From Sulfurimonas sp. (GTDB lineage Bacteria; Campylobacterota; Campylobacteria; Campylobacterales; Sulfurimonadaceae), in contig NZ_JALOAA010000018.1 of assembly GCF_023229025.1 (NCBI RefSeq), positions 1 through 38,986 of the forward strand: 38,986 nt of DNA, read 5' to 3'. The notes under the pieces are model-generated. The model was not told the origin of the DNA. It searched no databases and saw nothing but the letters and a program-made list of their open reading frames with translations. Of the stretch, positions 31,488 through 38,986 are shown piece by piece; the first letter of the stretch is position 1; each line of letters begins with the position of its first letter. Both the position numbers and the translations under genes were made by a program.

Positions 31488-32933
31488 TTATATAAAATTC
31501 GGTGCATCATTGGCAAAGAGTATGATGTCTCCGGCTTTTGTCTGATGAGCCAATAGCTCCTCTATTTTAGACTTATCATGTAGAATTATTTTGTTTTTGA
31601 CATTTAGGTTTTTATCAAACAACTCTGCATTTAGGGAACCTGTTACTATAGCTATCTCAAAAACAGCGTTTATCGCTTCTATTAGCTCTAGGTTTAACTC
31701 ATCACTACTCTCAACCAATCCCGGTGTTACAATGATTCTTCTACCCTCATGCAGCGAGCAGAGTCTGATGGCCTCTAACATTCCCTCTATATTTCCGTTA
31801 TATCCGTCATCGAGTATTAGTTTTCCGCCGGCTTTTATCATCTGGAGTCTATGCTCTACGGGTGTTAATTTCTCTACCGCTTTAATTATATCATCATCAC
31901 TCATATCAAAAGTCTCTGCTATATGAACCGCTGCTGCAATATTTATAGTTTGAAATGCTCCGAGTATCTCTGTATGAAGAGTTAGAGTTCTGCCGTTAAA
32001 AACCATATCAAAAGTTGTTCCATCTAGAGTTGCGTTAATATTTTGAATCTCATCTCCAAAAAAAGTAACCTTCTCATGAGGCTCATCCGTAACAGAGTTG
32101 TGTATAAAAGCACACTCCAATCTTGGAGATTTCATAATCTCAAGCTTAGTTGCTATAATGTTTTGGAGTGTCTTAAAGTACTCAACATGAGCTAATCCGA
32201 CTTTACCGACAACTACTGTTTGAGGCTCTAAGAAGGTTGTTATCTCATAAATATCTCCACTTTGTCTCGCTCCGGCTTCACAAATATAAATCTCGGTATC
32301 ACTTGGCAGAGATTCGTTTATATCTTTGACTATACCGCCTAGCGTATTTACACTTCTTGGTGTTGAATATACTCTATATTTTTTACTTAAAATTTCACGG
32401 ACAAAGTTTTTCATGCTTGTCTTGCCGTAGCTTCCCGTAATGCAGATTATCTGGAGCTTATCCATACTTTGGAGTTTTTTTTGCGCCTCTTTTTTAAATG
32501 AGAGAAATAGAAACTTCTCTATAGCAATACTCCCGACATAAGCAAGAAACAGAGGCATAAATACGCCATAAGCGCTACAAGCCTCCTTTAAAGTACAAAG
32601 AATATCCCCAAAAATAACCAAAGCAAGAAGAAGAATCAAAAATCTCTTGACCCTCCATGTAAGTATGAGTTTTTTATCTAAATTTTTATGCCAGATAAAT
32701 ACCGCCGGCAATACCGCAAAAAGAAAAAATATTATAAAAAATTTTCCGGTTGTATAGTAAGCGATAAGAGGTATAAAAAAGTAGATGATATGCCAGTGAG
32801 GCTTATGGTGTTTTAAAAGCACACGAGAGAGTCTGTAGTCATACCACTGCAGATTTGTTATAAGATACCACCCCAAAACCGTTACAAAAAGAACGTTTGT
32901 AACAAATGCCATAAGTATTTCATAGTTTTGCAT
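31488..32933 (-). CDS. murF: MurF, UDP-MurNAc-tripeptide:D-Ala-D-Ala ligase with membrane extension
   Basis: A 481-residue enzyme. The Mur-ligase ATP site is CITGSYGKTSMKNFV near residue 160, followed by STPRSVNTLGG, GARQSGDI and DDGYNGNIEGM (residues of the central and C-terminal domains). It adds D-Ala-D-Ala to the peptidoglycan precursor. The first ~140 residues contain about four membrane helices in place of the usual short domain, a form seen in Campylobacterota. ddl, two genes upstream, makes the D-Ala-D-Ala substrate. Its start overlaps the hydrolase stop by one base (TAATG). Confidence 0.93.
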   Translation of the reverse strand: MQNYEILMAFVTNVLFVTVLGWYLITNLQWYDYRLSRVLLKHHKPHWHIIYFFIPLIAYYTTGKFFIIFFLFAVLPAVFIWHKNLDKKLILTWRVKRFLILLLALVIFGDILCTLKEACSAYGVFMPLFLAYVGSIAIEKFLFLSFKKEAQKKLQSMDKLQIICITGSYGKTSMKNFVREILSKKYRVYSTPRSVNTLGGIVKDINESLPSDTEIYICEAGARQSGDIYEITTFLEPQTVVVGKVGLAHVEYFKTLQNIIATKLEIMKSPRLECAFIHNSVTDEPHEKVTFFGDEIQNINATLDGTTFDMVFNGRTLTLHTEILGAFQTINIAAAVHIAETFDMSDDDIIKAVEKLTPVEHRLQMIKAGGKLILDDGYNGNIEGMLEAIRLCSLHEGRRIIVTPGLVESSDELNLELIEAINAVFEIAIVTGSLNAELFDKNLNVKNKIILHDKSKIEELLAHQTKAGDIILFANDAPNFI

Positions 32934-33670
32934 TATTTATGCTCCAATGTTTTTAAAAAAGACTCTTGTATGTTTTTAGATACATCCTCGGCATGATTTA
33001 AGAAGAAGTAGTGGTCGCCTTCATAAACAACAAGCTTGGAGTCTTTGATTAGCTTTTGAATTTTTACACCGCTGCTCAGTGGAGTTGCACTGTCGTCTCT
33101 CCCCCAACAAAGAAGAGCTTTGCCGCTAAAAGAGGCAAACTCTTTTGAGAAATCCTCATCTACGACATTTTTAAAAGTCTGATACATCGGCTCGCTTAGT
33201 TTTTTTGCATCATCTGCAACAAAAAGCTCTCTAAACTTACTAATTCCAAAGAGTTTGAGAAGTTTAAATAGTGCTATTTTTGCTCTAACTTTAAGAGATT
33301 TTGCTCTGTAAATTCCGGCACTTGAGAGAAGGATTAAGACCTGAGGCTCAAGCAAAAGTGCAACCTTGCCGCCAAAAGAGTGCCCCAAAATAATATCTTT
33401 TGAAGCGTTTAGATGAATCATAAGAAGCTCAACTACTCTTGCATAATCTTTTGTCTCAAGAGCTATGTTACATGTAGAGTTGCCAAAACCCGGCAAATCT
33501 ATATAGATGTGACGGAATGAGTCCATGTAGGGTGAAAAAGCTCTCTTCATAAGCTCCTTATTGCTTCCCCAGCCATGCAAGATAATCAAATCTACTTTTG
33601 CCTGCGGATTAATAATCTCATAACTAATATCTAAAGTGTGTTGCAAAAACTGTATTGACTTTATAGCCAT
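32933..33670 (-). CDS. Alpha/beta-hydrolase
   Basis: A 245-residue hydrolase with the oxyanion motif LIILHGWGSN, nucleophile elbow GHSFGGKVALLL (Ser near 98), an Asp in WGRDDSATPL and a C-terminal His in EGDHYFFLNH. The catalytic triad looks intact. The substrate is unknown. It sits between ddl and murF with one-base overlaps (TAATG) at both ends, so it is tightly tied to peptidoglycan precursor genes; an envelope ester or thioester substrate is possible. Confidence 0.87.
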   Translation of the reverse strand: MAIKSIQFLQHTLDISYEIINPQAKVDLIILHGWGSNKELMKRAFSPYMDSFRHIYIDLPGFGNSTCNIALETKDYARVVELLMIHLNASKDIILGHSFGGKVALLLEPQVLILLSSAGIYRAKSLKVRAKIALFKLLKLFGISKFRELFVADDAKKLSEPMYQTFKNVVDEDFSKEFASFSGKALLCWGRDDSATPLSSGVKIQKLIKDSKLVVYEGDHYFFLNHAEDVSKNIQESFLKTLEHK

Positions 33671-34707
33671 TACTTCCCTTTGGCTTTGGATATTGAGTGA
33701 ATATATTCATAGTTTGTTTTTGCTCTTTTTGCGTGAGGAAGCGAGTTTGAGAGCATCTCAAGAGATGAAGCAAAATCTTCAAAAAGGTAATTCGCCATAG
33801 AGCCGGGAATCGGATTTATCTCATTTAGATAGACCTCTCCATCAACAACAAAAAAATCACATCTTATAAGTGCGCCTTCAAACATATTTTTGTAGATTTT
33901 TTCAAAATTTATTTTTAGCTTTAACTCTAGCTCTTTTGTTATATCTGCTTTTAAAACTTGCGTACTTCTAGAGAAATCCATATACTTTTTCTCAAAGTCC
34001 AAAAATTCGTTTTTTTGAGGCTCCTCCACAATTGAGAAATGAATCTTTCCTTTTGCCATAAAACCTGCAAGGTTATACTCTTTTACGCAATGTAAAAAAG
34101 GCTCTACTATTACGCTGGTGTCATATTCAAATGCAGTATCAAGCGCATAATCAAGCTCGCTCTCCTCTTTAACAATGCTTACCCCGATAGAACTTCCAAG
34201 ACGAGAAGGTTTTATTATAACCGGATATGGAATTTTTATATTGCTATGCTCTTTGAGGCTTAGCTCCTCATGTTTTACGCTTTTAACTCCCCTTGCACTA
34301 CATAGCCATTTGGTATAACGCTTATCATATGAAAAAACGCTTGCATCAATGCGCGGTCCAATATATTTTATAGAAAAAAAGTCCAAAAGTGCGGCAATTG
34401 AACCATCTTCGCCATCTGCTCCATGAATGAGGTTTAAAACAGTAGCGCTATACTCACTTGAGTTAAATAGTGTTTTATGAACAAATGCGCCACTTGCTAT
34501 AGAGAGTTTTGGCATTTTCTTATATTCGCCCCTAGAAAATGTTGTGGCTTTCATTTTTGATGCCTCTATGAGATAAAAGTTATGCTCTTGGTCGCAAAAA
34601 ACAAAGTTTAAGCTAAAGTTTGAGAGCTTCTCTTTTAAAGTTATTGCACTTACTACACTAATCTCGTGTTCGAAACTAGCACCTCCAAATAAAATAGTTA
34701 ATTTCAA
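33670..34707 (-). CDS. ddl: D-alanine--D-alanine ligase
   Basis: A 345-residue ATP-grasp enzyme. Signatures: ILFGGASFEHEISVVSA at the front, LIHGADGEDGSIAALLD, VIIKPSRLGSSIGVSIV, RCDFFVVDGEVYLNEINPIPGSM near the end. It makes the D-Ala-D-Ala dipeptide for MurF. It follows ruvA by 16 bases. The C-terminal YEYIHSISKAKGK tail is short and typical. Confidence 0.95.
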   Translation of the reverse strand: MKLTILFGGASFEHEISVVSAITLKEKLSNFSLNFVFCDQEHNFYLIEASKMKATTFSRGEYKKMPKLSIASGAFVHKTLFNSSEYSATVLNLIHGADGEDGSIAALLDFFSIKYIGPRIDASVFSYDKRYTKWLCSARGVKSVKHEELSLKEHSNIKIPYPVIIKPSRLGSSIGVSIVKEESELDYALDTAFEYDTSVIVEPFLHCVKEYNLAGFMAKGKIHFSIVEEPQKNEFLDFEKKYMDFSRSTQVLKADITKELELKLKINFEKIYKNMFEGALIRCDFFVVDGEVYLNEINPIPGSMANYLFEDFASSLEMLSNSLPHAKRAKTNYEYIHSISKAKGK

Positions 34708-34723
34708 ATCTATATTTCCTTAA

Positions 34724-35290
34724 TTAAATTGTTTTTAAAAGCTTTAAAGCCTCTTTTACCAGCGAAGCAGTATCATCTGCGCTACACTGGCTAAGTGCTT
34801 TTGAAATCTTATCTTTTTTAAATCCTAAAGACTCCAAGGCTTCACTTGCCTGAGCAAAGGAGCTGTTTACTTCTTCATTTTGCGATGAGACAAGCTCAAT
34901 GTCAAACCCTACAAGCTCAACCAAAATTCTACCTGCACTCTTAGGTCCTATTCCGGGAACTTTTTTTATTCCGTTCATATCTTTGTTGTTGATTACGACT
35001 GCAAACTGCGCCGGAGTAAAGGTTGAACATATTGCCATAGCAACTTTTGGACCTACGCCGTTTATTTTGATAAGTCTCTCAAAGAGTTTTTTCTCACTTA
35101 GTTCTAGAAATCCATAAAGAAGTTGCGCATCTTCCCTGATTACTTGAGAAGTAAATAGCTTAACCTCAGCGTTACCCATGGCAGAGAAGCTCTGAAGGGA
35201 TATAAAGACCTCATAAACTACGCCCCTAACTTCTATATGAACAAAAGAGGGCTCTTTATATACAACCTCTCCTCTTAAGCCTACTATCAC
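34724..35290 (-). CDS. ruvA: Holliday junction DNA helicase subunit RuvA
   Basis: A 188-residue protein. An OB-fold start (MIVGLRGEVVYKEPSFVHIEV), two helix-hairpin-helix motifs (KINGVGPKVAMAI and KVPGIGPKSAGRI) and a C-terminal UBA-like domain (EALESLGFKKDKISKAL). It binds Holliday junctions and loads RuvB. ruvB is not in the window. The start overlaps the fapA stop (ATGA). Confidence 0.95.
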   Translation of the reverse strand: MIVGLRGEVVYKEPSFVHIEVRGVVYEVFISLQSFSAMGNAEVKLFTSQVIREDAQLLYGFLELSEKKLFERLIKINGVGPKVAMAICSTFTPAQFAVVINNKDMNGIKKVPGIGPKSAGRILVELVGFDIELVSSQNEEVNSSFAQASEALESLGFKKDKISKALSQCSADDTASLVKEALKLLKTI

Positions 35291-37191
35291 TCTTTTACCG
35301 CCTGAATTTCAAATATTCCACTATCCGTCTCTATAACCGCAAACACTTTATCCAATGAACCCTCCTCAGGCTTGTAACTTAGTTCTATAGGCGGTTCAAT
35401 AAGCTTAAATATTATCTCATTGTGTCCAACCCATCTATCTCTATTTATAATTCTTGCATCAAAAATATTGTCTTGAAAAGATGCTGTTTTTGTCGTCAAT
35501 AGGAGTAATTTGTCATTTTTGACCTTATACTCATTTTTTATCCCCTCTAGATGCTCTTGTGCCTTTTGAAATTGTCTATATTTAGTTAAAAATGCAGTCG
35601 GCATTTTAATACCGTTTTGCTTATAGTGCATCAACCTTTTTTTTACTTCATTAAATGAGGCTGTATTGTCTCTGACTAGCTTCTCGTACTTCTGTATCTC
35701 ACTTTTTATATCCTCTACGCTGGCTTGAAGTTGAATTATTTCATCCTTGTTTTCGCCTAGTCCCTCTTTTTTATCTTTTTGCATTAGCGGATCAATTGTA
35801 AAGACATTTTCGCTTCCCTGAAGTTTTTTAATCTCAATTAGCCTTGATGCGGTAGCTTTAACATGAGAAGCACATATGCCTATATCTATATCTTTACCTC
35901 TTATATTGCCGCCAAGAGCTTGTACAATCTCCACTTTTTTTCCATCTACACTTCCATGTTCTAATCGTGTGATTTTAATATTATCGCCGACTGCTGTGCC
36001 TTTGTGAACATTTATTATTAAATCATTTGCCTTTATATAGGACGACTGATGGGTCTGCCCCTCTATTGTTGCTCTCTTTGCGCGAACTTTTGCGTTTGGA
36101 CCGACATTGCCTTTTATATCGATCTCGCTTACTTCAACCTCCATGCCGTTTCCGATGGCATCTTTTTGTGAGTCACTCTCTTTTACACTCAGCGAGACAT
36201 CAGACTCCAATCCGGTTGAAATAGATCCGGTTGTTTTAAAACTAATCTCTCCAACATCCATCTCAGACTTTATCTGATAGGTATTTCCTTCAAGACTTAT
36301 GTATCCGCTTGCCTTTGCACGATATACAATATTTTCTTTACTCTCTTCTACCTCTATGGTGTCATCAACTTTAAAATCCGGTACATGTTGTACTTCAGGC
36401 TCAGGCGGCTCTAAAAACTCTCCACGACAGTTTCTGCCCGCTTTTCCCTTTTTTGGTTTTACATACTCCATCAAGATATCACCATCTAAAACACTATGTA
36501 TAAATCCTCTTTTAGAGTGATCTACGCGCTCATTACTTCCTACTTCAATCTTTTTGTCGTAATGGGTTATGAGTTCGTCATCTATTGTTGGGGTGGGTTC
36601 GTATGCCTCTGCTATTAGTATTGTTTGATTCTTGTCATATTTTATTACTCCGTCAACTTTTGCAAGTGCCGATATTCTAGATACAACCTCGTTTACCATC
36701 TCATCAAAAATATTGACTAATATTCCTGCTCTTATTTTGCTCTTATTTATGTAGTTTAAAAACTCTTCTTCAAATCTTGGGCTTGTTGAGACCTCTGAGC
36801 CTGCTTTTATGCTTAGATATACTTTACACTTTGTTGCATTTACTCCGACTGCTGCGTGGAAGTCTTTAAAAATATTATTTTCATCTTTTGAGAATATTTC
36901 AACTTCATAAACCTGTTTTATCTCAAAATTTTGATTTAAAATTGCGGTTGCGTCATCTAACTTGTGAAGCTCTTCTGTGCTTGTCTCTTCCCACTCTGAC
37001 TCAGCCTTGTCTTTATTTACTCTTGTATATGTCTGTATATCTAAGATAACAAAATCTAAATTGCTTGTACTAACACCGTTTTTTTTTGCTATATCTATCA
37101 ACTCTTTAGCAACGTTTTGCGTCTTTACAACTGTTGGACGGATTGTTTTTTGCTGCTGTTTTGTTTTACTACTAGAGTTAAATAGGGCCAT
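35287..37191 (-). CDS. FapA / DUF342-family protein
   Basis: A 634-residue soluble protein of the FapA (DUF342) family: the core motif VLDGDILMEYVKPKKGKAGRNC...GEFLEPPEPEV near residues 235-265, then a right-handed beta-helix-like stretch (about 310-450, repeating G and V: DIKGNVGPNAKVRAKRATIEG), and a coiled coil (about 475-560, EIIQLQASVEDIKSEIQKYEKL). The family is linked in some bacteria to flagellar or surface processes; the exact role here is unknown. It is the first gene of the minus-strand operon that runs through ruvA and ddl to dctM, and diverges from murJ. Confidence 0.85.
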   Translation of the reverse strand: MALFNSSSKTKQQQKTIRPTVVKTQNVAKELIDIAKKNGVSTSNLDFVILDIQTYTRVNKDKAESEWEETSTEELHKLDDATAILNQNFEIKQVYEVEIFSKDENNIFKDFHAAVGVNATKCKVYLSIKAGSEVSTSPRFEEEFLNYINKSKIRAGILVNIFDEMVNEVVSRISALAKVDGVIKYDKNQTILIAEAYEPTPTIDDELITHYDKKIEVGSNERVDHSKRGFIHSVLDGDILMEYVKPKKGKAGRNCRGEFLEPPEPEVQHVPDFKVDDTIEVEESKENIVYRAKASGYISLEGNTYQIKSEMDVGEISFKTTGSISTGLESDVSLSVKESDSQKDAIGNGMEVEVSEIDIKGNVGPNAKVRAKRATIEGQTHQSSYIKANDLIINVHKGTAVGDNIKITRLEHGSVDGKKVEIVQALGGNIRGKDIDIGICASHVKATASRLIEIKKLQGSENVFTIDPLMQKDKKEGLGENKDEIIQLQASVEDIKSEIQKYEKLVRDNTASFNEVKKRLMHYKQNGIKMPTAFLTKYRQFQKAQEHLEGIKNEYKVKNDKLLLLTTKTASFQDNIFDARIINRDRWVGHNEIIFKLIEPPIELSYKPEEGSLDKVFAVIETDSGIFEIQAVKE

Positions 37192-37294
37192 ATTTATATA
37201 CCTGAAATTAAAATTTTTAAAATTAAACTCTCCATTTTAATCAAATATTTGTTAAACTTTTGTAAAAGCAACACTATATCTGCAAAAGAAGCCC

Positions 37295-38701
37295 ATGTTT
37301 AAAGCAATATTTACTAATAGTTTTGGAATTTTGTTCTCAAGAGTTTTAGGATTTTTTAGAGATTTAATGACCGCCTCAACTCTTGGTGCGAACATATATA
37401 GTGATATATTTTTTGTAGCTTTTAAGCTTCCAAATCTTTTTCGCCGTATTTTTGCCGAAGGTGCTTTTACGCAGGCTTTTATCCCGGCTTATGCCCATTC
37501 AAAAAACAAATCAATATTTTCAGCAAATATATTTCTTATCTTTATCTCAATTATTCTTCTTATCACGCTTTTGGTAAATATCCTGCCATCAATAGCAACA
37601 CAAATCATAGCAGTTGGTTTTGATGAAGATACAGTAGCGCTGGCTTCCCCATTTGTTGCCATAAACTTCTGGTATCTGCCGCTCATTTTCGTAGTAACCT
37701 TTCTTAGTGCCATGCTACAATATAAACGCCATTTTGCTACCTCTGCATTCTCAACCGCTCTTTTAAATATATCACTTATTTTAGCTCTTTATCTATCGGC
37801 TGAGAAGAGTCACGGTGAGATAGTTTATTATCTTAGTTTTGGTGTCGTTATTGGCGGAATTTTACAGCTTCTCTCTCATGTTATAGCCATAAGACAACTT
37901 GGGCTTTTAAAACCGCTATGCAAAGGATTTAAGAGCTTAAAAGAGAAATCACATAAAATAAAAGATGAGAGCAAGAAGTTTAAAAAGCAGTTTTTTCCCG
38001 CAATTTGGGGAAACTCAACTCCTCAAGTAAGCGCTTTTTTAGATACCTTTTTAGCATCATTTTTAGCAACAGGCTCCATAAGCTACCTCTACTATGCAAA
38101 CCGTATATTTCAGCTCCCTCTTGCACTTTTTGCTATTGCAACTTCCATTGCTCTTTTTCCAAGTATTGCTAGATATATAAAAAATCAAGATGAGGCAAAA
38201 GCCAGAGTTTTTATGCAAAAAGCTTTCTGGTTTTTGGCATTTTTACTTAGTGCAAGCACTATAGGTGGATACATACTCTCACATGAAATCATCTGGCTTC
38301 TTTTTGAACGCGGCTCTTTTGGCGCAAACGACACACTCCAAAGCGCGGCTGTTTTACAGATGTACATGATAGGACTTCTTCCGCTTGGACTTCAAAAACT
38401 TTTTTTGCTTTGGTTATATGCAAATGAACAGCAGATGCGTGCCGCAAAGATAGCAACCTTCTCGCTTCTGTTTTACATAATCTTTGCGCTTACACTTATT
38501 GCTCCGATGGGAGCGGCAGGTCTGGCACTTGCAGGAACTATAGGCGGTTTTGCAGGATTTGTTATGACCATCAGAGCCTTTGGAGTAAAAAACTTTTTTG
38601 ATATTCTCATAAGTAAAAATGCCATCTACCTTATAACCGGCTCAATACTGCTCACTATAGCTCTTCTACTTTTTAAAGATTTTATAGCTGTTTATCTTTA
38701 A
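37295..38701 (+). CDS. murJ: Lipid II flippase MurJ
   Basis: A 468-residue membrane protein with about 13-14 helices. Family motifs: RVLGFFRDLMTASTLG, DIFFVAFKLPNLFRRIFAEGAFTQAFIPAY, and WGNSTPQVSAFLDTFLASFL. It flips the peptidoglycan precursor lipid II across the inner membrane, matching the murF and ddl genes next door. AAAGAAG lies 4-6 bases before the ATG. It diverges from fapA across about 100 bases. Confidence 0.94.
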   Translation: MFKAIFTNSFGILFSRVLGFFRDLMTASTLGANIYSDIFFVAFKLPNLFRRIFAEGAFTQAFIPAYAHSKNKSIFSANIFLIFISIILLITLLVNILPSIATQIIAVGFDEDTVALASPFVAINFWYLPLIFVVTFLSAMLQYKRHFATSAFSTALLNISLILALYLSAEKSHGEIVYYLSFGVVIGGILQLLSHVIAIRQLGLLKPLCKGFKSLKEKSHKIKDESKKFKKQFFPAIWGNSTPQVSAFLDTFLASFLATGSISYLYYANRIFQLPLALFAIATSIALFPSIARYIKNQDEAKARVFMQKAFWFLAFLLSASTIGGYILSHEIIWLLFERGSFGANDTLQSAAVLQMYMIGLLPLGLQKLFLLWLYANEQQMRAAKIATFSLLFYIIFALTLIAPMGAAGLALAGTIGGFAGFVMTIRAFGVKNFFDILISKNAIYLITGSILLTIALLLFKDFIAVYL

Positions 38702-38714
38702 AAATAGTTTTCTC

Positions 38715-38986
38715 TCAAAAATCTAAAGGGCTGACAACTTTAGCCTTATTCATTTCAGAAACCACGTGAGTATATATCATAGTTGTTTCAACACTTTTAT
38801 GCCCTAAAAGTTCTTGTATGCTTCGCAAATCAATTCCCGCTTGAAGTAGATGCGTAGCGTAAGAGTGTCTAAAAATATGTGAAGTTACACGCTTGTTTAG
38901 CTTTGCTTTTTGAGATGCTATTTTTATGTTTCGCCCTAAAGTTTGTGGATGAACATGGTGGCGTCTTTGCTCTTTAGTTCTTGGGT
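38715..38986 (-). CDS. Tyrosine recombinase, integron-integrase-like (5' part missing)
   Basis: The minus strand from the right edge gives 90 open codons to a TGA at 38715. They form the C-terminal catalytic part of a tyrosine recombinase: HIFRHSYATHLLQAG (H-x-x-R), ELLGHKSVETTMIYTHV (His, then the nucleophile Tyr). The opening RRHHVHPQTL, the TTMIYTHV stretch and the ending KVVSPLDF resemble integron integrases (IntI) more than XerC/XerD, from memory of that family. The N-terminal part and the IntI-specific insert lie outside the window. The gene ends 14 bases past the murJ stop, tail to tail. Confidence 0.85.
   Translation of the reverse strand, partial: PRTKEQRRHHVHPQTLGRNIKIASQKAKLNKRVTSHIFRHSYATHLLQAGIDLRSIQELLGHKSVETTMIYTHVVSEMNKAKVVSPLDF

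Overview
The window looks like chromosome of an AT-rich member of the Campylobacterota (Epsilonproteobacteria), most like Sulfurimonas or a close relative. This is inferred from base composition, from a RibB with a decayed GTP-cyclohydrolase II half, from a MurF with an N-terminal membrane extension, and from the wealth of two-component and chemotaxis genes. No database search was possible, so the genus is an inference.

Layout. (1) 1-5591: a partial DUF695/RraB-like gene diverges from a porin across two Fur-box-like inverted repeats. After the porin, with its own strong sigma70-type promoter, come a periplasmic FMN-binding protein and two tandem, mutually similar four-helix membrane proteins. 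Facing them on the other strand are the FMN transferase ApbE and the riboflavin enzyme RibB. Together these read as a flavin-based extracytosolic electron-transfer module, probably tied to iron. (2) 5667-6084: a tRNA operon, fMet-Gln-fMet, behind a perfect-consensus promoter. (3) 6175-6879: a cytosolic DsbA/FrnE-like protein. (4) 7019-19424, minus strand: a large chemosensory cluster. In transcription order it holds a large response regulator, a CheY-like protein, CheW, one MCP, a small protein, CheA, CheR, a kinase-like protein lacking the phospho-acceptor His, CheD, CheB, another receiver, and a membrane histidine kinase broken at an (AG)6 repeat. (5) 19534-21458, plus strand: a hybrid kinase and an OmpR-family regulator. 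They diverge from the cluster over a perfect 11-bp tandem repeat that looks like an OmpR/PhoB-type site. (6) 21555-25097: CbiX, then on the minus strand DUF2156, a GNAT acetyltransferase, a membrane protein and a polysaccharide deacetylase. (7) 25282-29127: a second tRNA-Gln, a tiny membrane ORF, then a TonB-dependent receptor coupled to a NapH/CcoG-like polyferredoxin. The receptor is preceded by two further direct-repeat boxes and a palindrome. (8) 29112-37191, minus strand: FapA/DUF342, RuvA, Ddl, an alpha/beta hydrolase, MurF, TRAP DctQ and DctM, and a HIT protein. The genes from fapA to dctM are tightly packed. (9) 37295-38986: MurJ, and at the right edge the C-terminal third of a tyrosine recombinase whose sequence resembles integron integrases.

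How the parts may work together: the two metal/redox loci (861-5576 and 25604-29127) each pair an outer-membrane pore or receptor with an electron-transfer protein, suggesting reduction of a metal during uptake. The chemosensory cluster carries its own receptor, adaptor, kinase and full adaptation set (CheB, CheD, CheR), so it could work as a self-contained array. The most notable candidates for new biology are the flavinylation module, the possible repeat-switched sensor kinase, the His-less kinase-like protein in the che operon, the shared 7-4-7 direct-repeat operators, and the integron-like integrase whose cassette side would lie just outside the window.
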